Shown here in pieces: positions 1 through 10,709 of a DNA stretch of 64,000 bases. Source of the DNA: Persicaria tinctoria (Eukaryota; Streptophyta; Magnoliopsida; Caryophyllales; Polygonaceae); the NCBI GenBank assembly GCA_037127255.1, contig JBANSL010000009.1:28092475-28156474 (forward strand), read 5' to 3'. Made by a program: the position numbers and the translations under genes. The notes beneath the pieces are model-generated. The model searched no databases. It was not told the DNA's origin and worked only from the letters and a program-made list of their open reading frames with translations. Every line of letters starts with the position of its first letter. Within the stretch, counting starts at the first letter, position 1.

Positions 1-760
1 ATAGCCTTCTTTAATTTACAAACATGGTCCGGATGACTCTTGTCAATGAAGCTTGTTGGCTGCTCCATGAAGACATCCTCCAATAAGGTTCTCTGCAGAA
101 ATGCGTTATTCACATCGAGTTGTCGAATAGACCAACCAGAGTTGACAACAATGGATAGCACGGTGCGGACTGTCACTGGCTTGACGACCGGACCTTGTAG
201 CGATCTAACGAGCCATCGGGATGAACCTTGACACGGAACACCCATTTGCATCCAACGACATTTTGATGAGAGCATTGGGGAACAAGTTCCCACGTGTTGT
301 TGGAGGAGAGATCATCAAACTCTTTCTTCATTGCATCTCTCCAATCCTGATCTTTAAGGGCTTGGGTAATGTTTTGGGGTTCTTTGTGAGGGGGTAGAGA
401 CACGTGAAGGTTGAGTTTGTTAATAGGTTTGACAATACCCTTCTGGGAGCGGGTAATTATCTGACGGGCTAGTGGAGTGAGTGGGGAGGATGAGGCTACT
501 GGTGTGGGGTTAGAAGAGATGGAAGAAGATCGAGAAGATGAGGGAGAGTGGTTGTAGGGAGAGAGATCGGGAGGAGGAGGATTAGGTGAGATAGATGGGA
601 GGCGATCCGTAGAGTGCGGCGGAATTGAAGCGGAATTAGAGGAGGATGGGGAGAGAGTGGGGTTAGGGAAAGAATTAATTATGGAATTAGATGAATTAGG
701 AGATGGCAAATAAGAAGATTGTGGAGCGGAATTAACGGGCCCATTAGACGCCAAATTGGG
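1..760 (-). pseudogene. copia-I integrase-RT linker and reverse transcriptase start
   Basis: A serine/proline-rich linker (about 760-440) leads into the RT N-terminus (DWRDAMKKEFDDLSSNNTWELVP, then GCKWVFRVK). Right after DGSLDRYK, near position 215, the protein jumps to PVVKPVTVRTVLS in a different frame. The conserved RT stretch that normally lies between (about 20-25 codons) is absent, so this looks like a small internal deletion with a frameshift. The RT then continues to the window edge with the DVNNAFL motif. The catalytic YVDD box lies outside the window. Confidence 0.85.
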
Positions 761-1706
761 TAGAAAGGAGAGTGGGGTTGCTGAGATGTAATCTTCAACA
801 AGTGATGGGGGGGGGGGGGGGTTGAAAAAGATTTAATGGGGATTGACTTTTGAAAGGGGAATTCAGATTCCACAAATGTGACATGTCTAGAGGCGTAAAT
901 GCGGTTGGTTTGTGGATCAAGGCAAAAGTACGCGCTTTGAGTGAGGGAATAACCGATAAACACACAAGCAATGGATTTTGGGTCCATTTTATTTATAGTG
1001 TAAGGTTTTAACCATGGAAAACATAAACAACCAAAACTTTTTAATTTTTGATAATTCGGTAAGGTGGATGTGAGTTTGAAAAATGCTGAATGATTGTGAA
1101 GAGTAGGTGTGGGCATTCTATTAATCAAATATACTTCCGTTTGAAAAGAAAATGGCCAAAATTTGTGTGGCAAAGAAGAATGGGAGATCAAGGTTAAACC
1201 CGTTTCCACAACATGACGGTGATGTCTCTCCGTAAAACCATTATGTTGTGGTGTATGAGGAGGTGATGTGAAATGGGAGATACTGTTAGATGCCAAAAAG
1301 GATCGTAGCAATAAATTTCCCGCCATTGTCCGAGTAGAATAGTTTAATTTTGGTTTTGAAGTGATTTTCAACAAGGCCTTTGAAAGTGACGAAAGTGGTT
1401 TGTGTGTCTGATTTTTGTTTAAGAGGATACAACCAAATGTACTTAGTGAAATGATCAACAAAAATCACATAGTATTTGAAGCCATCAAAAGTTGAAATAG
1501 GAGAGGTCCACACATCCGAAAATATAACCTCCAAAGGAGTTGATGAATGAATAGATGACTTAGCAAATGGAAGCTTGTGAGCTTTATTAACCAAACAAGA
1601 TGAACAAAAATCAGAATTGGAATGCAGACGGCCTAGTTGAAAACTAGATTGAAGAAGCTTGAATATTTGCGGAGACGGATGACCCAATTTATGATGCCAC
1701 AACGAG
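679..1706 (-). pseudogene. copia-I integrase
   Basis: The HHCC region is visible as WHHKLGHPS with a downstream CSSC pair, followed by the catalytic core: first Asp in FSDVW, second Asp in YSDNG, and the Glu in FTERHHR. The coding frame shifts near 1300-1460, splitting the core across two frames, and again near a run of G at about 807-821. After the core comes the usual copia integrase tail (KSFGCLCFPWLKPY, then IACVFIGYS). The catalytic residues are present but the frame breaks make the gene inactive. Confidence 0.88.
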
Positions 1707-2370
1707 CCAAGAGATAGACGGGCTGAGGAGACGGACGGGCTGAGGAGACAGACGGGGATGACGAAACTGGCCAGGAATAAACACCATCTTGTAGGGGAAC
1801 TTTAAGCAGGGTTTCGCCCGAGCGCAGATCCTTAACACGAAACCAAGTTGGTAAGAATTCAACAGAAACATTATTTTCGGCAGTGAGTTTGGAAACAGAT
1901 ATAATGTTTTTGGAAATTTTAGGCACACAAAGCACATTATCAAAGTAAAAAGTTTTGGTTGTAGTATCAAAACGAAGTTTTCCAATACATGAGATGTGTA
2001 ACCCTTTACCATTACCAACCACAAGCTCATCTGGGCCCTCATACGAATAATGCAAGTTGAGATTCTAAAGGTCATTAGTTACGTGGTGCGAGGCTCCACT
2101 GTCGACTAACCAAGGCTGGGTGGGGTGAGGAACGCTGTAGTAATGGGCTTGAGGTGGCTGAGTGGAAGGAGTCTGAGGTTTGTAGGGTGGCGGAGGTGGG
2201 CGCAAGGATGGAGCCTGCTGGCGGAAGACAGGACAATAAGCAACGACATGTCCGTGCTCCCGACACCATTGGCAACGACCCTTGAAAGGGTTGATGGAGG
2301 GCGGAGAGAAGATGCAGAATGGGAAGGTGGCTGCCAAGTGGGTGGAGATCGATGGGGCGAGGAAGGCCAT
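1707..2370 (-). pseudogene. copia-I gag C-terminus and protease
   Basis: The minus-strand translation holds a CCHC zinc knuckle (CQWCREHGHVVAYC) near 2270-2230, a proline-rich linker, then the aspartic protease active site in WLVDSGASHHV near 2110-2080. One in-frame TAG follows the protease start near 2065; after it the same frame continues into a typical copia protease tail (VLCVPKISKNIISVSKL) at about 1960-1900. The upstream gag is missing because LTR A abuts at 2371. A local 21-base duplication (GACGGGCTGAGGAGA unit, near 1715-1755) adds residues before the integrase. Expected role: nucleic-acid binding and polyprotein cleavage inside the virus-like particle. Confidence 0.85.
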
Positions 2371-2534
2371 TGTTGTAGGAGGAAATCGAGATTGCAAATA
2401 AAATACGAAATAAGTAAAGCAAACCAATTGGATCCCAGCAAATAATGTTCAAGACTCCCTCCCGATGTAGCAAGAGAAAGTTAGGTTCGATCCTCGAGGA
2501 AGCTGGTCAGCGGATCCTAGGCAGCGGAGGAATC

Positions 2535-2800
2535 TCACGGGCAGAAATCGACCATAGATTGCTCGACCTCGACTAGGGTTAGTCGACAGAAGGTCGGACA
2601 AGTCGAACTGAGCAAGCGGCAACTATTGGGATTGGTTGATATCGAGTAGTTTACTCGATATCGAGCTGTTTTGTCGACGTCGAGGAAATCCGTTCGAGAT
2701 CGAGGAACCTGCAGAAACAAAAACTACGGAGATCTTGTTTGATCGAATGTGAGAAGTCGACGTCGACCAGTTTAGTCGAAATCGAGGAGAACAGAAAGTA
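2535..2800 (-). repeat. Downstream TCGA hairpin cluster of LTR A
   Basis: A dense set of TCGA-containing inverted repeats. The clearest is at 2638-2662: an 11-bp perfect stem (GATATCGAGTA / TACTCGATATC) with a 3-base loop. Others include GTCGACGTCGA near 2674 and 2759. It lies downstream of the TATA box in LTR orientation, so it would be in the transcript (R/U5). Confidence 0.8.
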
Positions 2801-3390
2801 AAAACAAACGCAAATTCCGAATCTAAACTGATGGATGAAAGAGAACTTCCAAGATTAGGATTTGCGACAACGATTACCATGAAAGCGGAATATAAATCAT
2901 AAAAGGCGGTGATTTTATCGATAAAGGAGAAGACTTTCACCTAATCCGACAAGTAGGAATATAAATCTCGCGATAAATAACCCTAATTGCATCTATTCCT
3001 TTTCATAATTAGAATTTATAATCTTCCGAATAAAAATCCTAATTACTACCCAAGTTTCCCAACATGAGTTCTTCAATTTCTCAATCAATGATGAAGCACA
3101 TGGAATAGAATAAGATAACGATAAAATACCTCCTTTTGCAATCGCTAATCCACCAACATGGCTCTCGTTGGGCTCACCCCAACCCTAGAAGTAGGGGGAC
3201 TACTCGCGCCTCATTGCAATCGCATACATTGATTGAAAAGAAATAACTTGCATAAACTATATTCAAAGTCTTTACAATCCCGGCACTCAAACTTTCGTAG
3301 AATGTCGAAACCCTAAAACCTTTGAACTCCTAAACTCTATGTGGAACTACTTCTCTGAAATTGAATGAATAGAAAATCAATTAACCCCAT

Positions 3391-3404
3391 GGGCTTTATT
3401 TATA
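3391..3404 (-). promoter_or_regulatory. Probable TATA box of LTR A
   Basis: The reverse strand reads TATAAATAAAGCCC. LTR D has a TATAAATAAGG equivalent near 63913-63924 at the same place in the block order; B (CTATAAGG near 22158) and C (CTATACATAAAGCCC near 50811) have weaker versions. It would separate U3 from R. Inferred from sequence only. Confidence 0.55.
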
Positions 3405-3644
3405 GGGCTTAATCCTTGCTAATCAAGGAAAGCAATCTATATCTATTTTCTAAAGATAAAATTAAATAAAGATAAAACATTAAATCTAAAAGGAAATATC
3501 TAAATATCTAAATATCACTTGGCATTAATGAATAATCTTCTCTCCTTGGATAAACCTTGATACACTTTGATAGATTCGGACTTCCTTCGAGCCCAAGCAA
3601 GCCAACTCGACTCGGATTAGCCCAATCGACTCACGGCCCAAAGA

Positions 3645-3910
3645 TCATTTTAGTCGATATCGACCAATTTGGTCGACATTGAGTAAATTTGTCGTCGACT
3701 TCGGCTTTGCCTGGCTTTCTCGAGTAGCCCCTTCTCGGATCTTCGAACTCGGGTAGCTGCTGGTTTGGTCGATATCGAGGAGTTTCCTCGACATTGAGGA
3801 AAAGTTGCTCGAGTTGTCTTCTTCTTCTCAGCTTCTCGATCTGGTATTCCTCGAGCAGGCTCTGCTTCACATTCTTAGTCGATATCGAGGAACTTTCCTC
3901 GAAATCGAGT
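3645..3910 (-). repeat. Upstream TCGA hairpin cluster of LTR A
   Basis: GTCGATATCGA recurs near 3652, 3768 and 3879, spaced about 116 and 111 bases. Each copy is followed within about 10 bases by a partly complementary word (GGTCGACATTGAG, CCTCGACATTGAGG, CCTCGAAATCGAG), so each unit can fold. The cluster is upstream of the TATA box in LTR orientation (U3). The roughly 112-base period matches LTR B and LTR C. Confidence 0.8.
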
Positions 3911-4118
3911 AAAACTCAGATTCCGTCTTCTCTTCTTGGTTTTGTCCCGGAATGGCTCCAAATTCTGTACTATTAAACCAAAACTTATGTAGACCTCTAT
4001 TTCTTGCAAATAAGCATATATTACATAAATTCGACATATTCCCAGCCCGAAATATGCAAAGTATATAGAATAAGGAGCTAAAATGTGCATAAAAACATGG
4101 CTATTTTAGTGGACATCA

Positions 4119-4155
4119 AATCACCCCATACTTAAGCTTTCTTATCCCCAAGCAA
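4119..4155 (-). promoter_or_regulatory. 3' polypurine-type tract of element A
   Basis: Directly next to the LTR start, the minus strand reads CTTAAGTATGGGGTGATT, preceded by the word CTTGGGGATAAG. The same layout (a TTGAGGACAA-like word, then AAG.GTGGGGGAG or AAG.ATGGGGTG, then TGAT of the LTR) occurs in E, F and G. It is the expected plus-strand primer position. Confidence 0.7.
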
Positions 4156-5515
4156 TAACTTGGATGGTCATTCAGGGAAAACCTACAAAGACTCTCAACA
4201 TAATGGATTCATTGTAATATTACCCAACACTCGATTGCCATCCTTGAAAAGGTACTTGTTGCCTACAAATCTGTGCCTGTGAATGAAAAGCAATTTCTGC
4301 ACACAAAAGGAGGTTTATACTAAAACAATTTTATGTGACAAAGCAAAAAAATTAAGAGGATTTTATTTCAGCTCAAAAAGGAGTAGATAGGTAAAAGGCT
4401 AAAAGGTGGGCAATTTTTGGCCGTGAGGTGTTAAATTCGGGGAAATGCATTATTTCCAAATTTTCTCCACCACATCCCTTCTTCATAAGATTCATCACCT
4501 TTCATAATGCTTTTTTCAATAATAATGATTTTACCTCTATAACCTCAGCACTGCCTTCTTGCGAGTCGCAAACATGGGTGTCATGAATGGCCCCGGATAC
4601 TTAGTGCTTTGGACTTCTCACCTATGTGTCCCATCTCATTGAACTATTATCTCAGCGAGCAGGGTCGATCTACCTTTATCTCCTGAGGTGATCGGATTTT
4701 TTCTCACTCATTAAATTTTCCATAAGACTTGAATTTTTCTTGCCAAACTCCAATAATGACATAACAACACAACAAACCATATAATGGCTTCATAGAATGA
4801 ATTTCATTTTTGACATAATCCCCGGATAGGGTATAAGGTAAAAATGAGCAATATAAGGCATATGTGGAGCAATAATGATATATAGGCAAATAAGGCTTAT
4901 AATATGGCTTTTGTGATGCAATTGGGTATATGTATGGCTAGAAGTACGAAAATGAGCATGTATGGAAAATTAAAATCCTCCATCCTCTTATTGTGCATAA
5001 TGTCAAAAGCAACATCAATTTACCTCACTTTTGTAGTTTTACCATAAAAAATCGCACGTCATTGAGACTTCCCTTTTCTAGGCAATCTTGTGCAATATCT
5101 CTAACAAATCCATCATTTGCATCGTCGAGTTTTGCCTTGGCTTCCATGACTCTTTTCTTTGAACTTTTTGCAAGCTTGGGCGATATCCTTACAACTCTCT
5201 TTAAAATGCATATTTCGAATAATATAGAAATTCACCATGCAAATGCGATATTAAAATAATATGCTATTAAACTCGATACAGAGTTGTGCCATGTCCTAAA
5301 TAATCCGATACAAACCATGAAATAAAATTTTAAAATACAGTCCTGGAAGCACATAAAAACAAATAAAGTCTTACACATAGTCTTTACTCCCACCCCATAC
5401 TTAAAATAGATAGTGTCCTCACTGTCAAAGAAATATAACCAAAGGGAGGGAAAAGATTTACAGAGCTGCTCACTAAGGGGGCGGTGAACCGTAGTAGGGG
5501 AGGTGGAATCCATCC
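4156..5515 (-). other. Non-coding internal region of element A
   Basis: No gene is recognised. It holds a second, internal polypurine-type tract near 5380-5430 (minus strand: AAGTATGGGGTGGGAG, after a GAGGACACTA word), about 1.28 kb from the 3' tract. It also holds blocks shared with the internal regions of E and F (CCCGGATAGGGTATAAGG near 4823) and with G (ATTCATGACACCCATGTTTGCGA, read on the minus strand from about 4595). The paired tracts and shared blocks place it with the E/F/G group. Confidence 0.7.
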
Positions 5516-5574
5516 TGGTTGTCAGGAGCTTTACTCACTGCTTTCGATCTAACAATCTTGAGAGTTTTTTTATC

Positions 5575-7308
5575 ATGTTTGGTGAGGTAAGCGGAGGATT
5601 TGCACAGGGAAGGTCTACCAGTAGACCACCACTCTTTGTTGGAAACAACTTTGTCCATTGGAGATCTTTGATGAAGAAGTTCATTATAGATCAAGATCTA
5701 GAACTTTGGAACATTATAGAGAATGGTCCAAAGGTTCCAGAGAAAGACGGACCAAATGGAACCAAAATTTCGAAGAATGAGTCTGAGTACATCCAAGCGG
5801 ATCTTGAACTCGTCTCCAAAAACTACATGGCTATTAACTTACTTTATTGTGGTCTTAGCACTGATGAGTTTAACCGTATTTCATCTTGTAGGTCAGCTAA
5901 TGAGATTTGGGACAAGCTGGTCGTCACCTATGAAGGAACCAGCCAAGTAAAGGACACCAAGATTAGTATCTTCCTTCGAAAGTATGAGCTTTTCAAAATG
6001 AAGTCTGACGAGTCTATCAAGGCCATGTTCACACGATTCACAGAAATCACCAACAACTTTGACTCTCTTGGCAAGATCTTTACAAACGTTGAGAAAGTGA
6101 GGAAGATATTGAGGTGCCTCCCAAAAGAAAAATGGGGTCCTAAAGTAACAGTCATAGAGGAAGCCCAGGACCTCACCACTCTGCCCCTTGATGACTTGCT
6201 TGGGAAGTTGATCACTCATGAGATGATCCTTAATGAAGACGATGGATCTGATTCCGAAGATGAGGATGACGATGAGGATGATCCTTTTGCACTTATCACT
6301 AGAGGCCTTTCTCGAATCCTCAAAATGAAGAAACAATTCAACGACAAGGATGGATCAGAGTCTTCTAAATTTCGAGGTAAGTCTGAATACAACAAATATG
6401 ATAAGAAAACTAAACCTTTGTCTTGTTTTGAATGTGGTGAAACAGATCATCTTGTAAAAGACTGCCCTCAAAAGACTAAGAGCCAGTCCAAGAAGGGTGA
6501 TAGATGGAAAAAGAAAGCCATGGTGGCAACTTTGAGCGATTCTGACTCTGACTCCGATGATGAGAAGGCCAATGTCTGTCTTATGGCCTCAGGAGATGAA
6601 TCCCACGATGAGAAGCTTGAGGTAACTTTAAGAGAACTTATGGCAAGTCCAAAAGATGTATTACCGGAATTCTTTTCTAATATGATTGCCAATGAAGAGA
6701 AACTTATTGCCTAGACTAACACTCTTATTAAGAGAACTGTGGACCGGGAAGGAACTATTGAGGACCTGTCTATGAGGGTCAAAAGTCTTGAAGGTTCTTA
6801 TTCAGGTCTTGACATTAAAGTCAAGACTCTTAACTCAGAGAAATCTGAACTCAAGCAAGATCTCTCCTCTCTAAGAAGTGAACATCATGACTTAGAGAAG
6901 GAGAAGATCTCCCTGAATAATAAGATTCAAGACCAACAGACAGCCCTAATAAGTTTTACCAAATCCAAAGGCACTCTTGATAAGATGTTGGGTGAGCAAG
7001 AAAGTTCTCTAAACAGAAATGGTATTGGTTACAACCCGAGGTTTTTAAAGAAGCAGCACATTACCACTTTTGTAAAGGCAAAAGGAAGCAGAACTTCTCC
7101 TATATGTTACCACTGTGCTAGAAAGGGACATGTAAAAGAGACCTGCCCATATAGAAGAAAGGATCCACATATCATTCGCAATACATTTCCTGTTCATTCG
7201 AAAAAAGAACGGATAACACAAGTTTGGGTCCCCAAAGGCACTATTTTACCAAATATGATTTATCCCAATAATGGATCCAAATTTGCTTATTGGTCTAGCC
7301 ACAAAGGT
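5575..7308 (+). pseudogene. copia-S1 gag
   Basis: The start is placed at the ATG at 5575 (MFGEVSGGFAQGRS), matching the ATG at 45760 in the sister copy; an upstream in-frame ATG at 5503 precedes the PBS and is unlikely. A UBN2-type capsid domain (HWRSLMKKFIIDQDLELWNI onward) is followed by an acidic stretch and a first CCHC knuckle (CFECGETDHLVKDC, about 6424-6465). An in-frame TAG stands near 6712, then a coiled-coil segment (about 6740-7010) and a second CCHC knuckle (CYHCARKGHVKETC, about 7105-7146). Two knuckles and an extended coiled-coil gag fit the Sirevirus lineage. A frame break near 7308 separates gag from protease. Confidence 0.88.
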
Positions 7309-8090
7309 TGATGTTTGTTTTGCAGGAGATCACCAAGGTGAAGGAGCAAAAATGGATTATTGATAGTGGATGCTCGAGGCATATGAGTGGGAAGAGTTCT
7401 CTCTTTCATGATCTAAAGAAGCCGTCCACTGGAACAATCACTCTTGGTGACAAAGGAAAATGTGACATCGTTGGTATTAGTAGTGTTGGAAGTGATTCCA
7501 ACCATAGTATTAAAAATGTTTATCTTGTTAACGGTTTGAAGTATAATTTGCTTAGTGTTTCTCAATTATGTGATAGTGGCAATGATGTCAGATTTAACAA
7601 GAAAAGATGTCTAGTATGCAGAGAAGATACAGGTGAAGTTGTTCTGACTGCATATCGTTACAACAATATATATGTTGTAAATGTTGAGCAAGTGGCACAA
7701 GGAAGCTTAACCTGTCTAAAGGCTTCGATAGACGATCCAAAGCTCTGGCACAGGAGACTCGGTCATGTGAGTCCAACATACACTACAGAAGTTTGTCTCC
7801 AAAGGGCTTGTAAGAGGGTTACCTAAGATGGACTTCAAAGGTATTGATATGTGCAATGCATGCACACGAGGTAAACAAACACGTAGCTCTTTCAAACCCA
7901 AAAAGGTTGTAAGTTCTTCTAGACCCCTTGAACTTTTACATATGGATTTATGTGGTACTATGCGAGTCAAATCTCCCAATGGTAAAAAGTACATGCTTGT
8001 TGTTGTTGATGATTTTTCTAGATATACTTGGGTTGCTTTTTTATAAGAAAAAATCAGAGGCCTTATTTGAGTTTTCAAAACTTGTAAGGA
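7309..8090 (+). pseudogene. copia-S1 protease and integrase N-terminal half
   Basis: The protease active site is WIIDSGCSRHM (about 7350-7385), followed by the usual copia protease tail (VYLVNGLKYNLLSVSQL). The GAG-pre-integrase motif LWHRRLGHVSP is near 7742-7775. A frameshift near 7780-7826 breaks the HHCC region, and the frame resumes with CNACTRGKQTRSSF and the first catalytic Asp in LLHMDLCG. Another frame break occurs near 8040, where the sister copy reads straight through (LKEKSEALFEF). Confidence 0.87.
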
Positions 8091-9480
8091 GTTGCAAACT
8101 TTAAGAAACGAGCCCATAGTGTCAATTCGAAGTGATCATGGTAGGGAGTTTGATCAACTTCAGTTTGATTTGTTTTGTGCTAAATATGGCATCTCCAATA
8201 ATTTTTCTGCTCCTAGGACACCTCAACAAAATGGGGTTGTGGAACGAAAGAACCGCATCTTCGAGGACATGGCCAGGACTATGCTTTTAGAAAATGCATT
8301 ACCTAAAACCTATTGGCTGAAACTGTTAACACAACTAACTATATTTTGAATCGTTGTCTTATACGTTCCATCTTAAAGAAAACTTCTTATGAACTTTTCA
8401 AATGCCGCAAACCTCTTATATCTTATTTTAAACCCTTTGGCTATACTTTTCATAACAATGGAAAAGATAACCTTGGGAAATTTGATGCGCGTAGTGATGA
8501 AGGTATATTTCTTGGCTACTCCACAAGTAGCAAAGCTTATAGAATCTTCAATAAAAGGACCCAGTTAGTTGAAGAAAATATACATGTTATATTTGATGAA
8601 TGTAATGACGGTTCTTTAAGTGAAAGTGTTACAGATATAGATCTTAACATCCATGCAAATAACGAGGAAGGTGATGATGTTGCCACCAAGAACACAGAGA
8701 AGAGGAACATGCAGGAACAGATTCTCAACAATGAAGAATTGGCCCAAGGTGTTGAAGATTCATCCAAAGCCCTTGGTGTCCAATCCAACCGTGTTGAAAC
8801 GTCAGAAACTGCTGTAACTGAACCTAACAGATCCATGGAGTCAGATGTACCACAAATCAATCCTACTGGTGTGACAAATCAAGGAGCTGAGACTAGCAAA
8901 AGAAAATTCAAATACTCCTCATCACACTCATTAAAGGATATCATTTCTGACCCTACATCTAGTGTTCAAACTCGTTCTAAACTTAAAGATCTTTGTGCTT
9001 TTCATGCGTTTGTTTTTCTTATAGAACCAAAGAAGGTAGATGAGACCCTTCAAGAGACAGACTGGATCACTGCTATGCAAAGTGAGCTTAACGAATTTGA
9101 AAGGAACAAAGTCTGGACTTTGAAGCCTAGGCCAAAGCATCAATCAGTCATTGGCACACGATGGGTATTTCGAAACAAGCTAGATGAGAATGGTAAGATC
9201 ATAAGGAAGAAAGCAAGACTCTTTGCTCAAGGCTACAATCAAGAGGAAGGTATTAACTACGAGGAGACATTTGCTCCCGTAGCCAGGCTTGAAGCTATTC
9301 GCATATTATTAGCATTTGCATCTTTTATGAGCATAAAATTATATCAAATGGATGTCAAGTGTGCTTTTCTTAATGGTTTCTTAGAGGAAGAAGTATATGT
9401 GGCTCAACCCCTAGGTTTTGAAAGTTCGGAATTTCCCAATCATGTTTATAAACTAGACAAAGCGCTTTATGGTTTCTTTT
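8091..9480 (+). pseudogene. copia-S1 integrase C-terminal half and partial reverse transcriptase
   Basis: Holds the remaining integrase catalytic residues (Asp in IRSDHGREF, Glu in NGVVERKNR). A one-base shift near 8315, where the sister copy reads TYWAEVVNT, breaks the frame. The integrase tail and acidic linker lead to RT ([55 protein letters not shown]). RT stops at KALYG and the sequence runs straight into the array at 9481. The catalytic YVDD box and RNase H are lost. Confidence 0.88.
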
Positions 9481-9610
9481 GATTACATTGTCTCTATTAC
9501 CTTTTTCATAGTGGTGACAGTGTCTATGACCCGTTTTTTATAGTGGTGACAGTGCCTATTATCCTGTTTTCATAGTGGTGACACTATCTATGGCTGTTTA
9601 TGGTTGCCAA
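9481..9610. repeat. Short block of GTGGTGACAGTGTCTATGACC repeats
   Basis: Three imperfect copies of a unit like TTTTCATAGTGGTGACAGTGTCTATGACC (about 30-45 bases apart) start exactly at the copia-S1 breakpoint. The same unit dominates 10985-12590, so this block is an outlying part of the same repeat. No coding potential. Confidence 0.75.
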
Positions 9611-10709
9611 TTTCAACCGGTTAAAATTATAAACTTGTAGCTGTTGAAATTAAAATCCGGTTTAATTGGGGTATGGGAGGCAAAATGAGTCAAAAATCGG
9701 TTAAAAAATTGGTTTAAATATAAGCCAGACAATGCAGCTTATTTAGGAGTTTATTTTTCCACAATTACAAATTTACCCCTAATATTTTAGCAAATTCACC
9801 AACGTGCCAACCACACCTGCCCAGTTATTTCAGAGAGTCTTCTTCAACCTCTCCTCCTCGTTCTTGTCCTGTCCTCTCCACCATCTCTGGCTTGCTCTCC
9901 ATTCAGGCATACTTGTGTTGATTCGATTTGTTGTTTTCGATCTATTCGAGCTTGTCGTTTTCGAGATTGGGTCCGACTGTTTGTGGCTTGAATTCGAATC
10001 GGTTGAGGTTCGATCTTGCTTGCTTTGATGGTGGTTGTACGTGATCAATAAAGCTTCGATCGATTGATCTTTGTGGTCCATCTTGAGGCACTGATCTGAT
10101 TTTCGGGATTGTTGTTCTTCGGGAACGCAAACCCTAGATCTGAAAAATATGGGTTTTTGAGGTTCAAATTTGGGGTTCGTGCTCCTTGACGGAGATCTCC
10201 TCCACAGATCTGAGGCAGGGCGATGCTTTGCTCGCCATCGTGTTCCTTCGACGGGACACTTGGAGGCGATGGTGCTGCTGCCTAGGGTTGTCGGTGGCGA
10301 GGCAAGAGGTTGCAGGCGCATCTGCTTTTCTCACCGGATTCTCTAGCCTTCAAATCACCCCCTTTAAATACTTGTTCTATTCACAGAGAGTGATTACAAT
10401 ATTTGATCTATCGAGAGTGATTACAATATTTTCAAGATGGTCCTTATTACGACGTAGTCATCGCAATATTTGTACGTGTAATTGTAGGATTGCTCATTGT
10501 TGTAAAATTTATCAAAGGTTATTCCAAATTATTAAGCTAAAAAAATTAAAACACCTTTTTCACAACTACTAAATTCATATAGCAAAATTAAAACACTTGT
10601 GCCCCATACGCAGCTTATATTGCAATTTAAAATTTTAACTACTTTTACCATCTTTTTATAAATTTTACCTTGTTTATAATTTTAGTCAGTTTATTAACCC
10701 CGTCCCATA
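9611..10709. other. Unassigned stretch between repeat blocks, partly leader-like
   Basis: No gene is recognised. The segment 9800-10340 is richer in pyrimidine runs (TCTTCTTCAACCTCTCCTCC) and GC than its surroundings and resembles a plant 5' leader or first exon, but no family motif appears in any frame. A short direct repeat (GAGAGTGATTACAATATTT) stands at 10385-10435. The remainder is AT-rich. Confidence 0.3.

Larger units (their letters stand above)
1..2370 (-). mobile_element. Ty1/copia retrotransposon fragment (copia-I)
   Basis: Read on the minus strand this stretch gives, in order, a gag zinc knuckle, aspartic protease, GAG-pre-integrase, integrase core and the start of reverse transcriptase, which is the Ty1/copia order. 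It is cut at the left window edge inside RT and at 2371 by LTR A, so no LTRs of its own are visible. The reading frame is broken by at least one in-frame stop, several frameshifts and an internal RT deletion, so it is a dead copy. The family assignment is secure; the lineage is not determined. Confidence 0.93.
2371..4118 (-). repeat. LTR of element A (1748 bp)
   Basis: On the minus strand it starts TGATGTCCACTAAAATAGCC and ends CTCCTACAACA, i.e. TG...CA. It shares a start-to-end series of blocks with LTR C (49988-51803), and partial series with B (21043-23294) and D (62873-64000): the GGTCTACATAAGTTT block, the TCGA hairpin cluster, a TATA box, the AGTAGTCCACCCACTTCT-like block, a second TCGA cluster, and the CCTAGGATCCGCTGA...CTCGTGGATCGATCCTGACTT end block. 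The plus-left terminus abuts copia-I at 2371; a TSD cannot be tested because the element is truncated on the other side. Confidence 0.88.
2371..5515 (-). mobile_element. Truncated non-autonomous LTR retrotransposon, TCGA-hairpin family, copy A
   Basis: Minus-strand orientation: the 3' LTR occupies 2371-4118 and is preceded by a polypurine-type tract (4119 onward) and about 1.4 kb of non-coding internal sequence. The internal part ends abruptly near 5515 where a copia element begins, so the PBS and 5' LTR are missing. The internal region shares blocks with elements E, F and G, including the CCCGGATAGGGT block near 4823 and the CATTCATGACACCCATG block near 4565-4595 (reverse strand). No coding sequence is recognisable. 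Inferred to be a non-autonomous Tat/Athila-related gypsy element. Confidence 0.8.
5516..9480 (+). mobile_element. Sirevirus-like Ty1/copia element without LTRs (copia-S1)
   Basis: Begins at a degenerate PBS (TGGTTGTCAGGAGC, 5516-5529; the related copy at 44705 has TGGTATCAGAGC) and runs through gag, protease and integrase into RT, stopping at ALYG around 9478 before the YVDD box. The flanks are element A on the left and a repeat array on the right, with no LTR on either side. It is the same family as the copia at 44442-54979, to which it is closely similar over most shared parts. It has at least four frame breaks, so it is inactive. Confidence 0.9.

Noticed and set aside
9830..10572. Frames of 128-163 codons in the 9.8-10.6 kb stretch
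   Set aside because: No family motif, biased composition and overlapping frames on both strands; nothing supports translation.
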